NCBI RefSeq assembly: GCF_002775205.1 | Contig: NC_036446.1 | Span: forward strand, 16,430,565-16,494,564 | Reading direction: 5' to 3' | DNA length: 64,000 nucleotides | Source of the DNA: Xiphophorus maculatus | Taxonomy: Eukaryota > Chordata > Actinopteri > Cyprinodontiformes > Poeciliidae | In this document: positions 37,301-46,600 of the stretch, one piece after another | Position numbering within the stretch: position 1 is the stretch's first letter | How the letters are laid out: each line of letters starts with the position of its first letter | Made by a program: the position numbers and the translations under genes | Notes under the pieces: model-generated | What the model was told of the DNA's origin: nothing | The model's input: only the letters and a program-made list of their open reading frames with translations | The model's database searches: none

Positions 37301-37865
37301 AATGAGCTACAACGGCCCAGTCAAAGTCCACACCCAAATACAATACAAATACTGGAGCAAAACTATAGATGTTAATGGCTATTCTCCGTACAATCTCACT
37401 GAGATTAAATTATTTTAGAGAGAAATCAAAAATATCCCTAACTAGATGTGAAACAGCAAAGTATTATTGTTGGAGAACTTAAGTACGCCAAACCATTTAT
37501 ACGTTTCCTTGTTTTATTCACAATTAGCAGTTTGACTGTCAAAGTGTTTAGTTTAATAGACTTTTATGATTTGACAAAATTCTGCCAGAGACAAAAGTAA
37601 AACTCTTTTAGCATAGAATAAAGTTTACAGAACGGTGAGCATCAGGAAGTTAAATGGTTTGTTGGATTTAGCCGTAGCTTAATGATGGTGTCCTGTGTGC
37701 AGAGCTGGAGGCTGCTGGTGGTGGATCCCTGTGGCCGGGCCCATGGTGGGCGGAGCGGTCGGAGCCGGGATTTACTTTCTCTTCATCGACTTGCACCAAC
37801 CTGAGCCGCAGAAACAGGACGACAACAATGTTCAGGACAAATATGAAATCATTGCCATGACTTAA
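25320..37865 (+). CDS. aqp9: aqp9, aquaglyceroporin 9
   Basis: Plasma-membrane channel for water, glycerol, urea and other small neutral solutes, best known from liver. Six exons (25320-25421, 26087-26213, 30542-30679, 31085-31203, 33250-33467, 37703-37865) join in frame to 288 codons plus stop; human AQP9 is 295. It shows six membrane segments and two half-helices with NPA motifs at 81-83 (HVNPAVS) and 213-215 (INPARD). The Asp after NPAR marks an aquaglyceroporin. A sequon at Asn139 (GENATA) lies in extracellular loop C. The family word GLNxGxxxNPARDLxPRLFTAxAGWG is kept. The aromatic/arginine filter reads Phe61, Gly201, Tyr210, Arg216, where human AQP9 has Cys at the Tyr position. It lies between aldh1a2 and lipc as in human. 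Teleosts have more than one aqp9; I cannot tell which this is. Confidence 0.97.
25422..26086. other. aqp9 intron 1
   Basis: 665 bp; carries a run of 22 C at 25856-25877, otherwise nothing recognised. Confidence 0.6.
25856..25877 (+). repeat. Poly(C) run of 22
   Basis: Uninterrupted C tract in aqp9 intron 1; G-rich on the other strand and a likely assembly or replication slippage site. Confidence 0.95.
26087..26213 (+). CDS. aqp9: aqp9 coding exon 2
   Basis: Residues 35-76 plus one base: [15 protein letters not shown], then [20 protein letters not shown], the end of segment 1 and all of segment 2. Phe61 is the first selectivity-filter position. Donor GTAAGAG. Confidence 0.96.
28342..28376 (+). 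repeat. TA microsatellite
   Basis: About 17 TA units in aqp9 intron 2. Confidence 0.93.
28487..28689. mobile_element. MITE family A, copy 2 (truncated)
   Basis: Shares AACATTGTTCTTTTATTCTA, TGAACTACTGACAACATGTC and AACCAGGAGGTTTTCAATGG with the other copies and ends TTTTTTCAGAGCTG. The left end is eroded. Confidence 0.65.
30542..30679 (+). CDS. aqp9: aqp9 coding exon 3 (first NPA)
   Basis: Residues 77-122: [16 protein letters not shown] carries the first NPA, followed by segment 3 ([21 protein letters not shown]). Acceptor CTCCAG, donor GTGAGC, phase 1 on both sides. Confidence 0.97.
30729..31030. mobile_element. hAT-like element, family C copy 2, filling most of aqp9 intron 3
   Basis: Starts CAGGGTTTCCCCCAGTG, contains AAGCCTGGCGGGCCACCAGG and ends TCTGGGGGAAACTTT. 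It occupies about 300 of the 405 bp of intron 3 (30680-31084). Confidence 0.65.
31085..31203 (+). CDS. aqp9: aqp9 coding exon 4 (loop C)
   Basis: Residues 123-162, the extracellular loop [21 protein letters not shown], then [19 protein letters not shown]. Contains the N-glycosylation sequon Asn139-Ala-Thr. Donor GTGAAG is a little weak but the join to exon 5 is in frame and matches the family. Confidence 0.96.
31204..33249. other. aqp9 intron 4
   Basis: 2.0 kb, AT-rich, no repeat or gene recognised. 32570-33200 is less AT-rich than the rest. Confidence 0.55.
33250..33467 (+). CDS. aqp9: aqp9 coding exon 5 (second NPA)
   Basis: Residues 163-234 plus two bases: segment 4 ([14 protein letters not shown]), loop D ([14 protein letters not shown]), segment 5, then [19 protein letters not shown] with the second NPA and filter residues Gly201, Tyr210 and Arg216. 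Donor GTAATT. Confidence 0.97.
35484..36252 (-). mobile_element. ISL2EU-like transposon remnant with YqaJ/SWIM-type fragment
   Basis: Inverted ends ATGGACCTTACCA (35484) and the complement of GGTAAGGTCCAT (ending 36252), with a second inverted pair inside (GGCTGTCTCACAAAC against its loosely matching complement). The minus strand carries the open stretch at 35872-36177. Fish elements that encode a YqaJ-type nuclease with a SWIM-like zinc finger have this composition; the superfamily name is my inference. Confidence 0.5.
35872..36177 (-). pseudogene. SWIM/YqaJ-associated protein, N-terminal fragment
   Basis: 101 codons on the minus strand, from [12 protein letters not shown] to DAYCSCKAG. The middle has [12 protein letters not shown], then an LYINI strand, and the end has the CxC of a SWIM-like finger. 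Related fish proteins continue with G-x-x-x-x-C-x-H, which is missing: the frame stops right after CKAG, where a splice donor may have decayed. The nuclease domain is absent, so it cannot be a working product. Confidence 0.45.
36453..36985. mobile_element. TIR element with CCGGACTATAAGC-type ends
   Basis: Left TACCACAATTTCCGGCCTAT and the complement of the right end, TACCGTATTTTCCGGACTAT, are inverted repeats. The interior repeats the words GCTTATAGCC and GGCTTATAGTG. I recognise these ends as a widespread vertebrate repeat. No coding capacity. Confidence 0.7.
37703..37865 (+). CDS. aqp9: aqp9 coding exon 6 and stop
   Basis: Completes Arg235, then [20 protein letters not shown], the last membrane segment ([11 protein letters not shown]), and a cytoplasmic tail ending [11 protein letters not shown] at 37863-37865. 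Confidence 0.96.
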
Positions 37866-37899
37866 AGGGAGTCAAAGGAAAACTGAGCATCAATTTCTT

Positions 37900-37905
37900 A
37901 ATAAA
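37900..37905 (+). promoter_or_regulatory. aqp9: Candidate aqp9 polyadenylation signal
   Basis: AATAAA 35 nt after the stop codon. If used, the 3' UTR is very short. A later AATAAA at about 40049 would place the whole foldback transposon inside the 3' UTR, so the near site is the simpler reading. Confidence 0.4.
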
Positions 37906-38680
37906 AGCAGGAAAGAAATATCCAAAATATTTTTCACTAGTTGGAGTCATGACTCTCATTAATGACAAAATGATGCACATTCCAGGTGTTTTTTTTAAAG
38001 TAATTGGCTAAAATATATTTTCCTGCTGAACTTTTTGTATTCGGATAAACAATAGCCATGCAATATAAACACAAAATTTTGTAGTGAAATGTGAACATTT
38101 ACTGTGAAAATTTAGCTTTTTACACTTTTTCATGAACTTTCTTGTGGGGAAGAAGAATGACTTTCTTCTTTTTTACTTCTGCATGCTTGTAAAAATGTGC
38201 TTTGGTTTGAAGTATTAGAGCTTTTATACAATCTACAGACAATCCAGCCTTAAATAATTTGCGTAGTATTACTTAATGTTTAACATAGCGTCATTGTATT
38301 GCTTTACAGATCCAGGGTACATTTCTATTTCAGGCCATCATTGCATGTATCTTACCTGATTGGGAAGAGGATGTGGATTTAGGGTCTGATTTACTGAAGT
38401 CAGCAGGTTTAAAATCACTGATTGAACAACGACAAGAGCAGGAACACCGTTTGAAAGAGTAAAAACAGGAAATAAATTTGTGCTTCTTGATGAAAATGTG
38501 ATATAAAGACTGCTACAACAAACTTGAGCATGAATTTGTTATACCAGAAAGCACTTAGTGTGATTTTACAGCAGCCCAGAGGTTGGCTAATGCACAACAG
38601 CATTTAATTTTAAGAGTCTGTTCTACGGTGGCCGACAGGTGCAAATGCGCAGCAAAAGAGAAAACATGCAAACAAAAAAG

Positions 38681-38797
38681 AAGACACCCCCGAATGAAAT
38701 GCAGCAAATAAAAAGAGAGACGCAAACACCCCCGAATGAAATGCAGCAAATAAAATGAGAGACGCAAACACCCCCGAATGAAATGCAGCAAATAAAA
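38681..38797 (+). repeat. 42-bp minisatellite in the left foldback arm
   Basis: Two full units and one partial unit of the 42-bp repeat; the second unit has TAAAATGAG where the first has TAAAAAGAG. Confidence 0.9.
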
Positions 38798-38934
38798 AGT
38801 GTTGAAAACGGAAGTGCTCCAGACCACTAGGGGGAGTCAAAGAAAATAGTATTCATTTCTATGGGACCAGATGCAAGATTCAGAAAAAGAAATTTGAAAG
38901 AAAGTAAAGGTATCTCTCTGAATCTTGCATCTGG

Positions 38935-39395
38935 AAAGTGTGATTATTGTGAGAAGTCTGAAACAATAGAGCATGTTATTTTAGAGTGTTGTAAGTATGA
39001 AGAAGAGAGAAGATGCATGCTGAGAGAGTGTGTAGGTATTAAAGAAAGGTTTAATTTAATAGAATTTTTGAGGAGAGATTTCGGGAGTAGACATATTCAA
39101 ATAATTATTCGGTATCTTAAAAAAACAAAGCTATTTCATAGGATATGAGTAGAGCAAGTTGGGTGTGAGTGTGTAAAGAATATCAAAGAGGGGTATATAA
39201 AGTTATAAGCAAGTTGGATAATATAAGCAGGTGTGTATGTGTGGGGGTATGTTTAATCAGGAGTTAATGGAGGGAAAAGGTAGAAAGTGAAAGTTTATAG
39301 ACCATCTCGAACCACACTCCATACTGGTAAGTGGCGGTAATGCTACTGTAAGTTTGTTGCCAACCGCCAATAAATACCAAGAAGAAGAAGAAGAA
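38935..39395 (+). mobile_element. 5'-truncated non-LTR retrotransposon (LINE) 3' end
   Basis: Encodes the C-terminus of a LINE polyprotein with the CCHC knuckle CDYCEKSETIEHVILEC (C-x2-C-x7-H-x4-C), continues to about 39148, then a short 3' UTR (TGGCGGTAATGC, CCAACCGCCAATAAATACCA) and an (AAG)n tail at 39379-39396. Tail and UTR resemble fish I/Nimb-group elements. The 15-bp sequence GAATCTTGCATCTGG flanks it directly (38920-38934 and 39396-39410), as expected for a TSD. Reverse transcriptase proper is absent. Confidence 0.75.
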
Positions 39396-39478
39396 GAATC
39401 TTGCATCTGGTCCCATAGAAATGAATACTATTTTCTTTGACTCCCCCTAGTGGTCTGGAGCACTTCCGTTTTCAACAC

Positions 39479-39677
39479 TTTTTGTTTGCTGCATTTCATT
39501 CGGGGGTGTTTGCGTCTCTCTTTTTATTTGCTGCATTTCATTCGGGGGTGTTTGCGTCTCTCTTTTTATTTGCTGCATTTCATTCGGGGGTGTTTGCGTC
39601 TCTCTTTTTATTTGCTGCATTTCATTCGGGGGTGTTTGCGTCTCTCTTTTTATTTGCTGCATTTCATTCGGGGGTGT
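39479..39677 (-). repeat. 42-bp minisatellite in the right foldback arm
   Basis: The same unit in reverse orientation: four full and one partial copies, nearly identical to one another. Open frames through it (FAAFHSGV repeats) are only a result of 42 being divisible by three. Confidence 0.9.
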
Positions 39678-40894
39678 CTTCTTTTTTGTTTGCATGTTTT
39701 CTCTTTTGCTGCGCATTTGCACCTGTCGGCCACCGTACTGTTCTGACTTCAGATCACGACTTAGATTTTCTTTCTTAAAGCACATTAAATATTTCCATAT
39801 TTGGTCTGTTTATTGTAAAGAAATTTAAAGTTTTGGGTCTGTAAAGAAGTTGAGTATATTCCTTTTTAATTACCTCAGTGAAACATTGTTTTTAATTCAC
39901 CATATCTTTGCTTGAACTTTGTTTTAGATAACTGATTTGGACCAAGTTTCATTGTCTTGTAAACAGGAGAAAACAGGAAGTAAAGTTTGTTATGAACAAA
40001 AATATGTGGCATGTTAATAGAAGTAAGTTCTGTAGTCGATCTGTGCAGAATAAAAAGTTATTTTTTTCACTTAAATGGTTTTATTTTTCTTCATTTATAT
40101 GAAAATAAAATGCAAAAAGTAAGAGGTCAAAACAGTTGGGATTTTTTTTTACAAAATAAATCAGCTCTGACTTTTAAATCCACATTTTAAAAAATTGTAA
40201 AAACTTTCAAATTCATTCCCAACAAATGGTTTAAACTTTACACACACTTTCATACCTGACAGGCGTTTCTTCAGCATGCAACCATTTTCTTTGGGCACCA
40301 AGTCTACAAGTAAAATGTGTCACATAATCATCTGTTTGCACAAGTAGAAACCAACAGAGAGGATTGAATAGCTACAAAAGCGTGGTAAAATTGACATAAC
40401 TTTTATAACATCCTACAGGCAGTTTTAATGCTGCGTTAACTTTTTATGTTTAGATCAAGTTACAAATGTTAACATTTGGGCACTTCCATTAGAAATAGTT
40501 TTAAATAAATTAATTCAGTCTGTTTTTTATTCCTACCCAAGCCTTCGTCTCCCAAAAGCAGATGTTGCTTCCTAACACTTTCTTTCTGGCTGTGGTTTAA
40601 ATAAAAGATAGAAAGAGGGAAAACTTATGTAACTTCCCGGAGAATGGACGAAGATGGTTTGTGGTTCAGAGGCTTTTCTTTCATGAACCTGCAGGGAGCG
40701 TCAGATGTGTATTTTTCCACATTCATGTTAGCATCTCTCATTCTAAACCAAATTTGTGATTTAAGCTTCGTGTTTCAGCTGCGTACACGTTGGAGTTTAA
40801 CACTTTCTAACGCCGTTACACCCACAGAAAATAGTTAGAAAAGAAGTAAGGTCATCTGGGTCACTCAAAATGAGCATTTAAGAGCATCATTTAT

Positions 40895-41090
40895 CCTAAA
40901 GTCTCAAAAACAGGAGGCTTGTGTAAGATGAAATATGTCTGGACTTTGATTGGTCCACACATGAACATGCTTTGAACCTGTATCTGCATTGATCTGAATT
41001 GCAGCTCTTGCTGTACATTTAGGGTCATTGTCCTGCTGGAGGATGATCCCAGTCTAAAGTCTTTTTCTGCCTCCAGCATGTTTTCCACTG
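40895..41090 (-). mobile_element. Tc1-like transposase relic
   Basis: The minus strand keeps MENMLEAEKDFRLG, matching the Tc1-family LEEAAKDLRLG segment, then degenerate sequence. On the plus strand TTTAGGGTCATTGTCCTGCT is the familiar complement. Confidence 0.65.
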
Positions 41091-41555
41091 GGACTGAAAT
41101 ATATTAAGCTCAATCAGTTTTAAGCTCCTCCGTCTCCTACAAAAAAGGTTTTTAAAAAACGCAGCATGACAACATGGCCACCATGTCGCACCAAGGGAAT
41201 GTTGTGTTCAGGTTGATGTGCTTGTTTAGGTTTGCACCACATGTGGCATCTAACGACAAACTGCAAAAAATGCCTTTTTTGACATGGCGATGGTTTAAAA
41301 GACCAAATAAATCAAGAACAAACTCCTTTGTTCTTGTTTGCTAAGGCTGTAGATTTAGACGACCACATCCTGGTTCGCATCACTTTCAAATGATGAACTC
41401 AGCAGAGCCTTCCTGAGATGCTAAAAGCTGGAAACATTTTTTTTCTAACTTAGCGCTTTGTTAAAACCTCTCCAGGACTTTTTCCCACAGACAGGTGTGT
41501 TTTTCCTAACAAAAACAACAAAAAAGACACACCTGTCTGTGTTTTTTGTGGTCTT

Positions 41556-41947
41556 CACTGCAAAAAATACAACATATTACCAAGTAATTTTGGTGTAAAT
41601 TTTACTGTAAATATCTTAGACTTGAAATAAGACAAAACTAACTTACAGGTAACTTTTAGAAAACTATAGGTGCGTGGTTTTAAGTTAAAAATGAAATGGT
41701 AATTGTTACATTGGCAGATTATTTCGCTTGTAGCAAGACATTTTTTCCAATAATCCACACCAACACATTAACATGCTTAGCATCCAATTTTCTGATGGAA
41801 CTAATATGTGTTCATCAATGTTAATGAATTATTGATTTAAAACACACTCCTATATGTTACTAAAAAGTTACTTATCAGTTTTGTCTCATTTCAAGGGCAC
41901 CAAGATATTTGCACTAGAAATTGAACCAGAAATCTTTTGATGCTGTT
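41556..41947. mobile_element. MITE family B, copy 2
   Basis: Begins CACTGCAAAAAATACAACAT followed by TTACCAAGTAATTTTGGTG. The right end (GCACTAGAAATTGAACCAGA) is degraded. Confidence 0.65.
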
Positions 41948-43585
41948 CGTTCACTAATGTTGGTTTATACAGATCATCTGGATTTATACTGAGATCAAAT
42001 CACGCATAAGTGGACTTTATTTACTTAATTAGCTGATTGGTTGTGCTGGACTTTTTTTTTTTTTTTGGATGACAGAATAGATTTCATATGCATGCCACAC
42101 TTTTCAGAATTTTATTTGTAAAAACTATTGAAAACTTTGTGGATTTACCTTTCTACTTTACATTTACATACTGCTCCATATTGGCTTGTTACACAGAGTA
42201 TTAAAAAGTTTGTGAAAGGTGGAGAAAACTGTAAAGGTAACAATGTATTTTCATGTGCCTGATTTATTAAGACGCTCACAATGATAACATTAAGCAACAG
42301 CCACAAGATGTCTGACATTTTCCAACTGTTTTAGGGTAATGTTGATGTGCTGAATCCAGAAATCTCATCGCTTTTGCTCAATCAGATCAACTTTCTGAAC
42401 TATGGAGCAACATGAGTATCAAAATGCATGACTTGGTCTCACATCTGGGTCGGTTTCCTGAGAATCTGGGATCGATGAGTGACGAGTCGTTTTTGGATGA
42501 GAAATGAACTGACGATGTCACAAAAATGTCATCGATTTAGTCAGAAGATCGGATTTCTCTAAATCAAATTAGAATAAAAACCTGACCGAGTTGAGAAAAA
42601 TGGATGTCAACCTAAATAATTCAGTTGAAAAAAATACATAGACAACTTACAGAGAATATTTTTTGTAACCTGGTGACAATTCATCAAATGTTTTATGTAA
42701 TTTATAAAGGATTAACATAAAACTTCTTCCAAATTTCTTATCCTCACTTGAGAGAAAAGTAAAGAGGCGTTTTTGGGTTGAAAGCTACTGAGATGTTGGG
42801 GTCTGTCTGACCGCAGTGTGATCATTAACCCTGTCTGTGTACTGAACCTGCTCACAGCATTGACCTCAGTCAGGCTGATACCTGAAACCAGTCCAGGGAA
42901 AAGGTCGTTCATTCACTGCTCTGAAAACACAGCAAGACAGCTGGACGCCTCTTTAATTTCTGATATGTTTTTAAACGTAATTGATCGTTTGAACTGCTGT
43001 TTCTGCTGGACTGTTGTACAAAACACACCCATGTGGTTCTCACAATCACTGCACTGAAGCTGCATGTTGAGAATAAACAGGTGCTTTTTTTTAAGGCCCA
43101 ACATTGGAAATGACAACACATGGGAACAACAAACCAAAGTCCTGCTTGGAGCAACAATGTTGCTTCATTGCCTGGTTACTCTCAATCTTATGATCCCCTT
43201 CAGCCTGAGCCAGGTACATTTTAGTAAACGTGACGCAACATTGTGGGAAAATTCCACTTTAAGGACTCTTATTTTAATGACTGGTGTAATGCTTGATGGA
43301 TGAGTGTGTTGAGGGTTTCGTCTGCAGCAGGTTTCAGCCATGGTTTCTTTCTGTCCATACCTTCAGTCTTTCACAACGTGTTGAAAGTACACGGCGACGC
43401 CTCAACCAATCAGGTCAGCACTGAAACCACCTGATGTCTGAACCAGGACTTCACCTTTCTGTCCGTTCGGAGCGGTACGATGATCTCACCTCAGATTTCT
43501 GGACAGCTATGATGCTTCTCTGACACAGCTTCAAAACCCTTCATGTCTAAACGCCCGGTTCTGAGGAAATATCAACCGTGAAGTC

Positions 43586-43667
43586 ATGTCTGCGCTCAGA
43601 CTCTTGTGCTGTTTGCTGATAGCATGTTGCCTCAGTGAGGGGAAGAGAACTAAAGGAAGCAGAGAAA
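43586..43667 (+). CDS. lipc: lipc coding exon 1 (signal peptide)
   Basis: [20 protein letters not shown], then RTKGSRE plus one base. A short hydrophobic secretion signal. Donor GTAAGTATG. Confidence 0.93.
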
Positions 43668-46600
43668 GTAAGTATGAGTCGACTGAAAAATGTGACATAA
43701 AAGACATTTTTGTTGCTTTATCTTAAATGGAAAATTCATAAAGACAGAACTGATATTGTGAGTAGTTCTAGTTTATATTTGTACTGGTCCACAAAGTCCT
43801 TAAATACATCTTGTACTTTATTATATAAATGACATAAAATTTAAACTAACTCAACCAGATATACAGAGTTTTATTTCAGCACAACACAAAAAATTAAATG
43901 ACCACTTAAAACGATCAGTTTCTCTGATTTTACCCTTTATTGATATATGTTTGAGTAAAATGAACATTGTTCTTTTATTCTATGAACTACTGACAGCATG
44001 TCTCTGAAAATCAAAGCAAAACGTTAGTATTTATTTGCAGAAAAAGAGAAATGGTCAAAATAAGAGATGCAGTGATACCAGACCTCAAATAATGCTAAGA
44101 AAACATTATTTTCATTTAGAAATAACAATACTAATGTTTTAACTCAGAAATCAATATTTGGTGGAATAACCAGGAGGTTTACAATGGGGTTCAGTCCAGC
44201 GGACTCTTCATTTTTTCCAGATTTTTATATTTTAAACAAATTTCCAAGTCGCTTGGTGCAAAAGTGCTCAGATTTTACTTGTTCTATTGAAAATGTTGCC
44301 ACTTTTACCCATTTTCTGATTCCTAATTTTGATTTAAACTATCTTTGAAATGTTTTTTGTTCATCTGTACAGTCTGTAAACTTCTTATATCAAACAAACA
44401 AACTGGAAAAAATGTTTTTTGAACCACCTTCAAATTTTCAACCAAATCAGAATTATAGCTTGAGCAAAACTGGTAAATTAAAGTAATTTTTCAAAGACGG
44501 CTCAAAGAAATATTTGTTCAGTGCAGTTCAAACCAATAAGAATAATTAATCAAATCAGGACGGCGCTTTATCTATCATTATAATCTTCACATGTGGTTAC
44601 GGTTGTTGTTTGTAGCTCCTGGCAAGCAAACGGATCCATCTGTTTAAGCTTATGTATATTTGAAAACTTTATATACACGGCATGTTTATTTATGCCAAAA
44701 TGTGGCAACAAAAGTCAGCAAATCATGTCTTTAAAAATCTGAATTTGTCTTAGTTTTATATGTGGACATGGATAATCCAGTGTTGCAGTGAAGAGACCAA
44801 AGAAAGAAAAAGCAAATCAAAGAGAGTCCATATCTGCTCAGAAGGTTTAATAGTTAACTTCAGATTGAGCAGCAAAAAGGAACTTGATCTTTGATGTGAA
44901 TATCAAAAGAGTGAAAACCAACAAATGTCGCGAGAGATATTTTGGTCAGAATCTGCAGGATTTCGTTCCTATTCCAAGAGAAACTCTTTTTTTATGCTTA
45001 GAAAACAATGACAAGTTGATGGGGGAAATGTTTTGCCTAAATTAACCAAAAGAGAGATTAATCTTGCTGAGGCATCTGTGCATGTCTGCCAACAAATCTG
45101 TGTAACTTGACAATCAAAACAAAATGTTGAAAGCAAGCGATTAATCAAAAAATCTCACTTTACTGTTTTATGTTTAAGTTCCTGTGGAGATCTGGGGAAA
45201 TATTTACAGAAGTTTGTCACAAACACTTCATTCATTGCCAAAAAAAAAAAAAAAAGAGCTGCTGGGATGAAACATTGGCTCATTTTGTGAACAACAAACA
45301 AACTTTTTTAAAAAATTCAAAGAACCTGTTTATTGAACTCAAGACTGTTTGTGTATTTTTTTGTGCGTTTTTTAAAAATTTATTTCTGGAATGGAGAGAG
45401 GCGTTTTAATGCCATTAACATTAAATTAAAGCTGCACGGTATTTGGACAACCAAGGGCTTTTCTATGTCCTTTTGTTGAGTAAAATCATCAAAACAGTTG
45501 AAACGCATGATTGAAATAATGTCCAAATGTTTACATTATATCCATAAGGTACACAGTTTTATCTGGGTTTAAATTACAGGTTATATCACTGCTGTTTTGT
45601 TATCATGCTTGTGAGATTTACATTATTTTGTGCGTGCATTAGTTTATATCTCAAATAGACATTATTCAACTCTCTTTAGCGTAGAATAGACATGGATAAT
45701 TTTAATAATTTAAACCAGATTTGATGTTATTTATATTGAAATATTTGGTGTATAACAAATTAGTGAAGACATTTTCTGATTGTTAAAGTCCAGCTATGAA
45801 ATCATTTGTTTTGTAAATCAAGTTACTAGTTGGATATACTTTCAAGCGTTGCACATAAATGAAAACTAAAGTGAATTTTAGTGAAATGCAATGTTCGCCT
45901 CCTAAACCTACATAGTAAACATCCTGATTTCACTGCAACTAAGACAAAAGCATAACGAGCAGCGCCTCTGTTTGCTCTCTGAGGTGCGACGCACCCAGAG
46001 GACGTCGTCAGGCTGAAGGAGCTTCATGTCAGCGGTTCCGTGTTCAGGCTGTTTTTGGGAGGTGAGGACACCTGCATGCTGGACCCTCTGCAGCTGCACA
46101 CTCTCACCTCCTGTGGTTTCAACAGCAGTAATCCCCTCATCATCATCACTCACGGGTGGTCGGTAAGGTCATCTCCTGCTTTCTGCGCACTTCACTGAAC
46201 ACAAAAACTCAGAACCAAGAGAAGAAACGTGTTCAAAAAGGATTACACGCAACGACTACTGCCGTTTGCACATTCAAAAATGTGTTTCAACATTTTTGCT
46301 TTGCTACACTGCAAAAACAAAAGATCTTGCCAAGTATTTTTGGTCTTGTTTATAGTGAAAATATCTTAGTACACCTGAAATGCGATACAATTAATTCATA
46401 ACTTTTCAGCAAAATATAAAAGCTTATTTTAAGTATCAAATTCCTTAATATTGAGGAAAAAACACTTTCCCTCATATAACACGGGAAAATGTGTTGTCAT
46501 AAGTGAAATAATTAGTTTTTTTCCCATCCATATTAAGGAATTATTGACTTAAAACAAGTTCCTATATCTTGCTAGTTACTTTTAAGTTAGTTTTGTCGGT

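Larger units (their letters stand above)
33468..37702. other. aqp9 intron 5
   Basis: 4.2 kb. Holds an AAACTAAA/AAATAAAACT-rich stretch (34740-35290), a YqaJ/SWIM-type transposon remnant (35484-36252) and a TIR element (36453-36985). Confidence 0.6.
38624..39737. mobile_element. Foldback transposon with tandem repeats in its inverted arms
   Basis: The ends are perfect inverted repeats starting TACGGTGGCCGACAGGTGCA, flanked by the 6-bp direct repeat CTGTTC (38618-38623 and 39738-39743). The left arm runs 38624-38884 and the right arm 38917-38934 plus 39411-39737. Each arm holds a 42-bp tandem repeat beginning CACCCCCGAATGAAATGCAG: two full plus one partial unit on the left, four full plus one partial on the right. 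The original loop was only about 32 bp (38885-38916). A LINE end now splits the right arm. No transposase is encoded, so it must have moved with help from elsewhere. Superfamily unknown; a 6-bp duplication would fit IS3EU or Dada types. Confidence 0.8.
37866..43585. other. aqp9-lipc intergenic region
   Basis: 5.7 kb with no host gene recognised. Holds the foldback transposon (38624-39737), a Tc1-like relic (40895-41090) and MITE B copy 2. 42000-43585, next to lipc, is free of repeats I recognise and should contain the lipc promoter; no TATA box is evident. Confidence 0.6.

Noticed and set aside
38555..38840. Open frames with repeated FAAFHSGV or LLHFIRGC peptides
   Set aside because: They come from the 42-bp minisatellite in the left foldback arm, again with a period divisible by three.
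38867..38934. Template-switch inversion between the LINE and the foldback arm
   Set aside because: At first the shared 15-bp word suggested this, but a plain LINE insertion with a 15-bp target-site duplication explains all three copies more simply.
38861..39148. 95-codon reading starting MGPDARFRKRN as a host gene
   Set aside because: The start lies in the foldback arm and the C-terminal half is a LINE CCHC segment, so it is a chance fusion across the insertion junction.
39437..39785. Long open frames on both strands through the right foldback arm
   Set aside because: Same 42-bp minisatellite artefact. The hydrophobic look is only the translation of TTT-rich repeat units.
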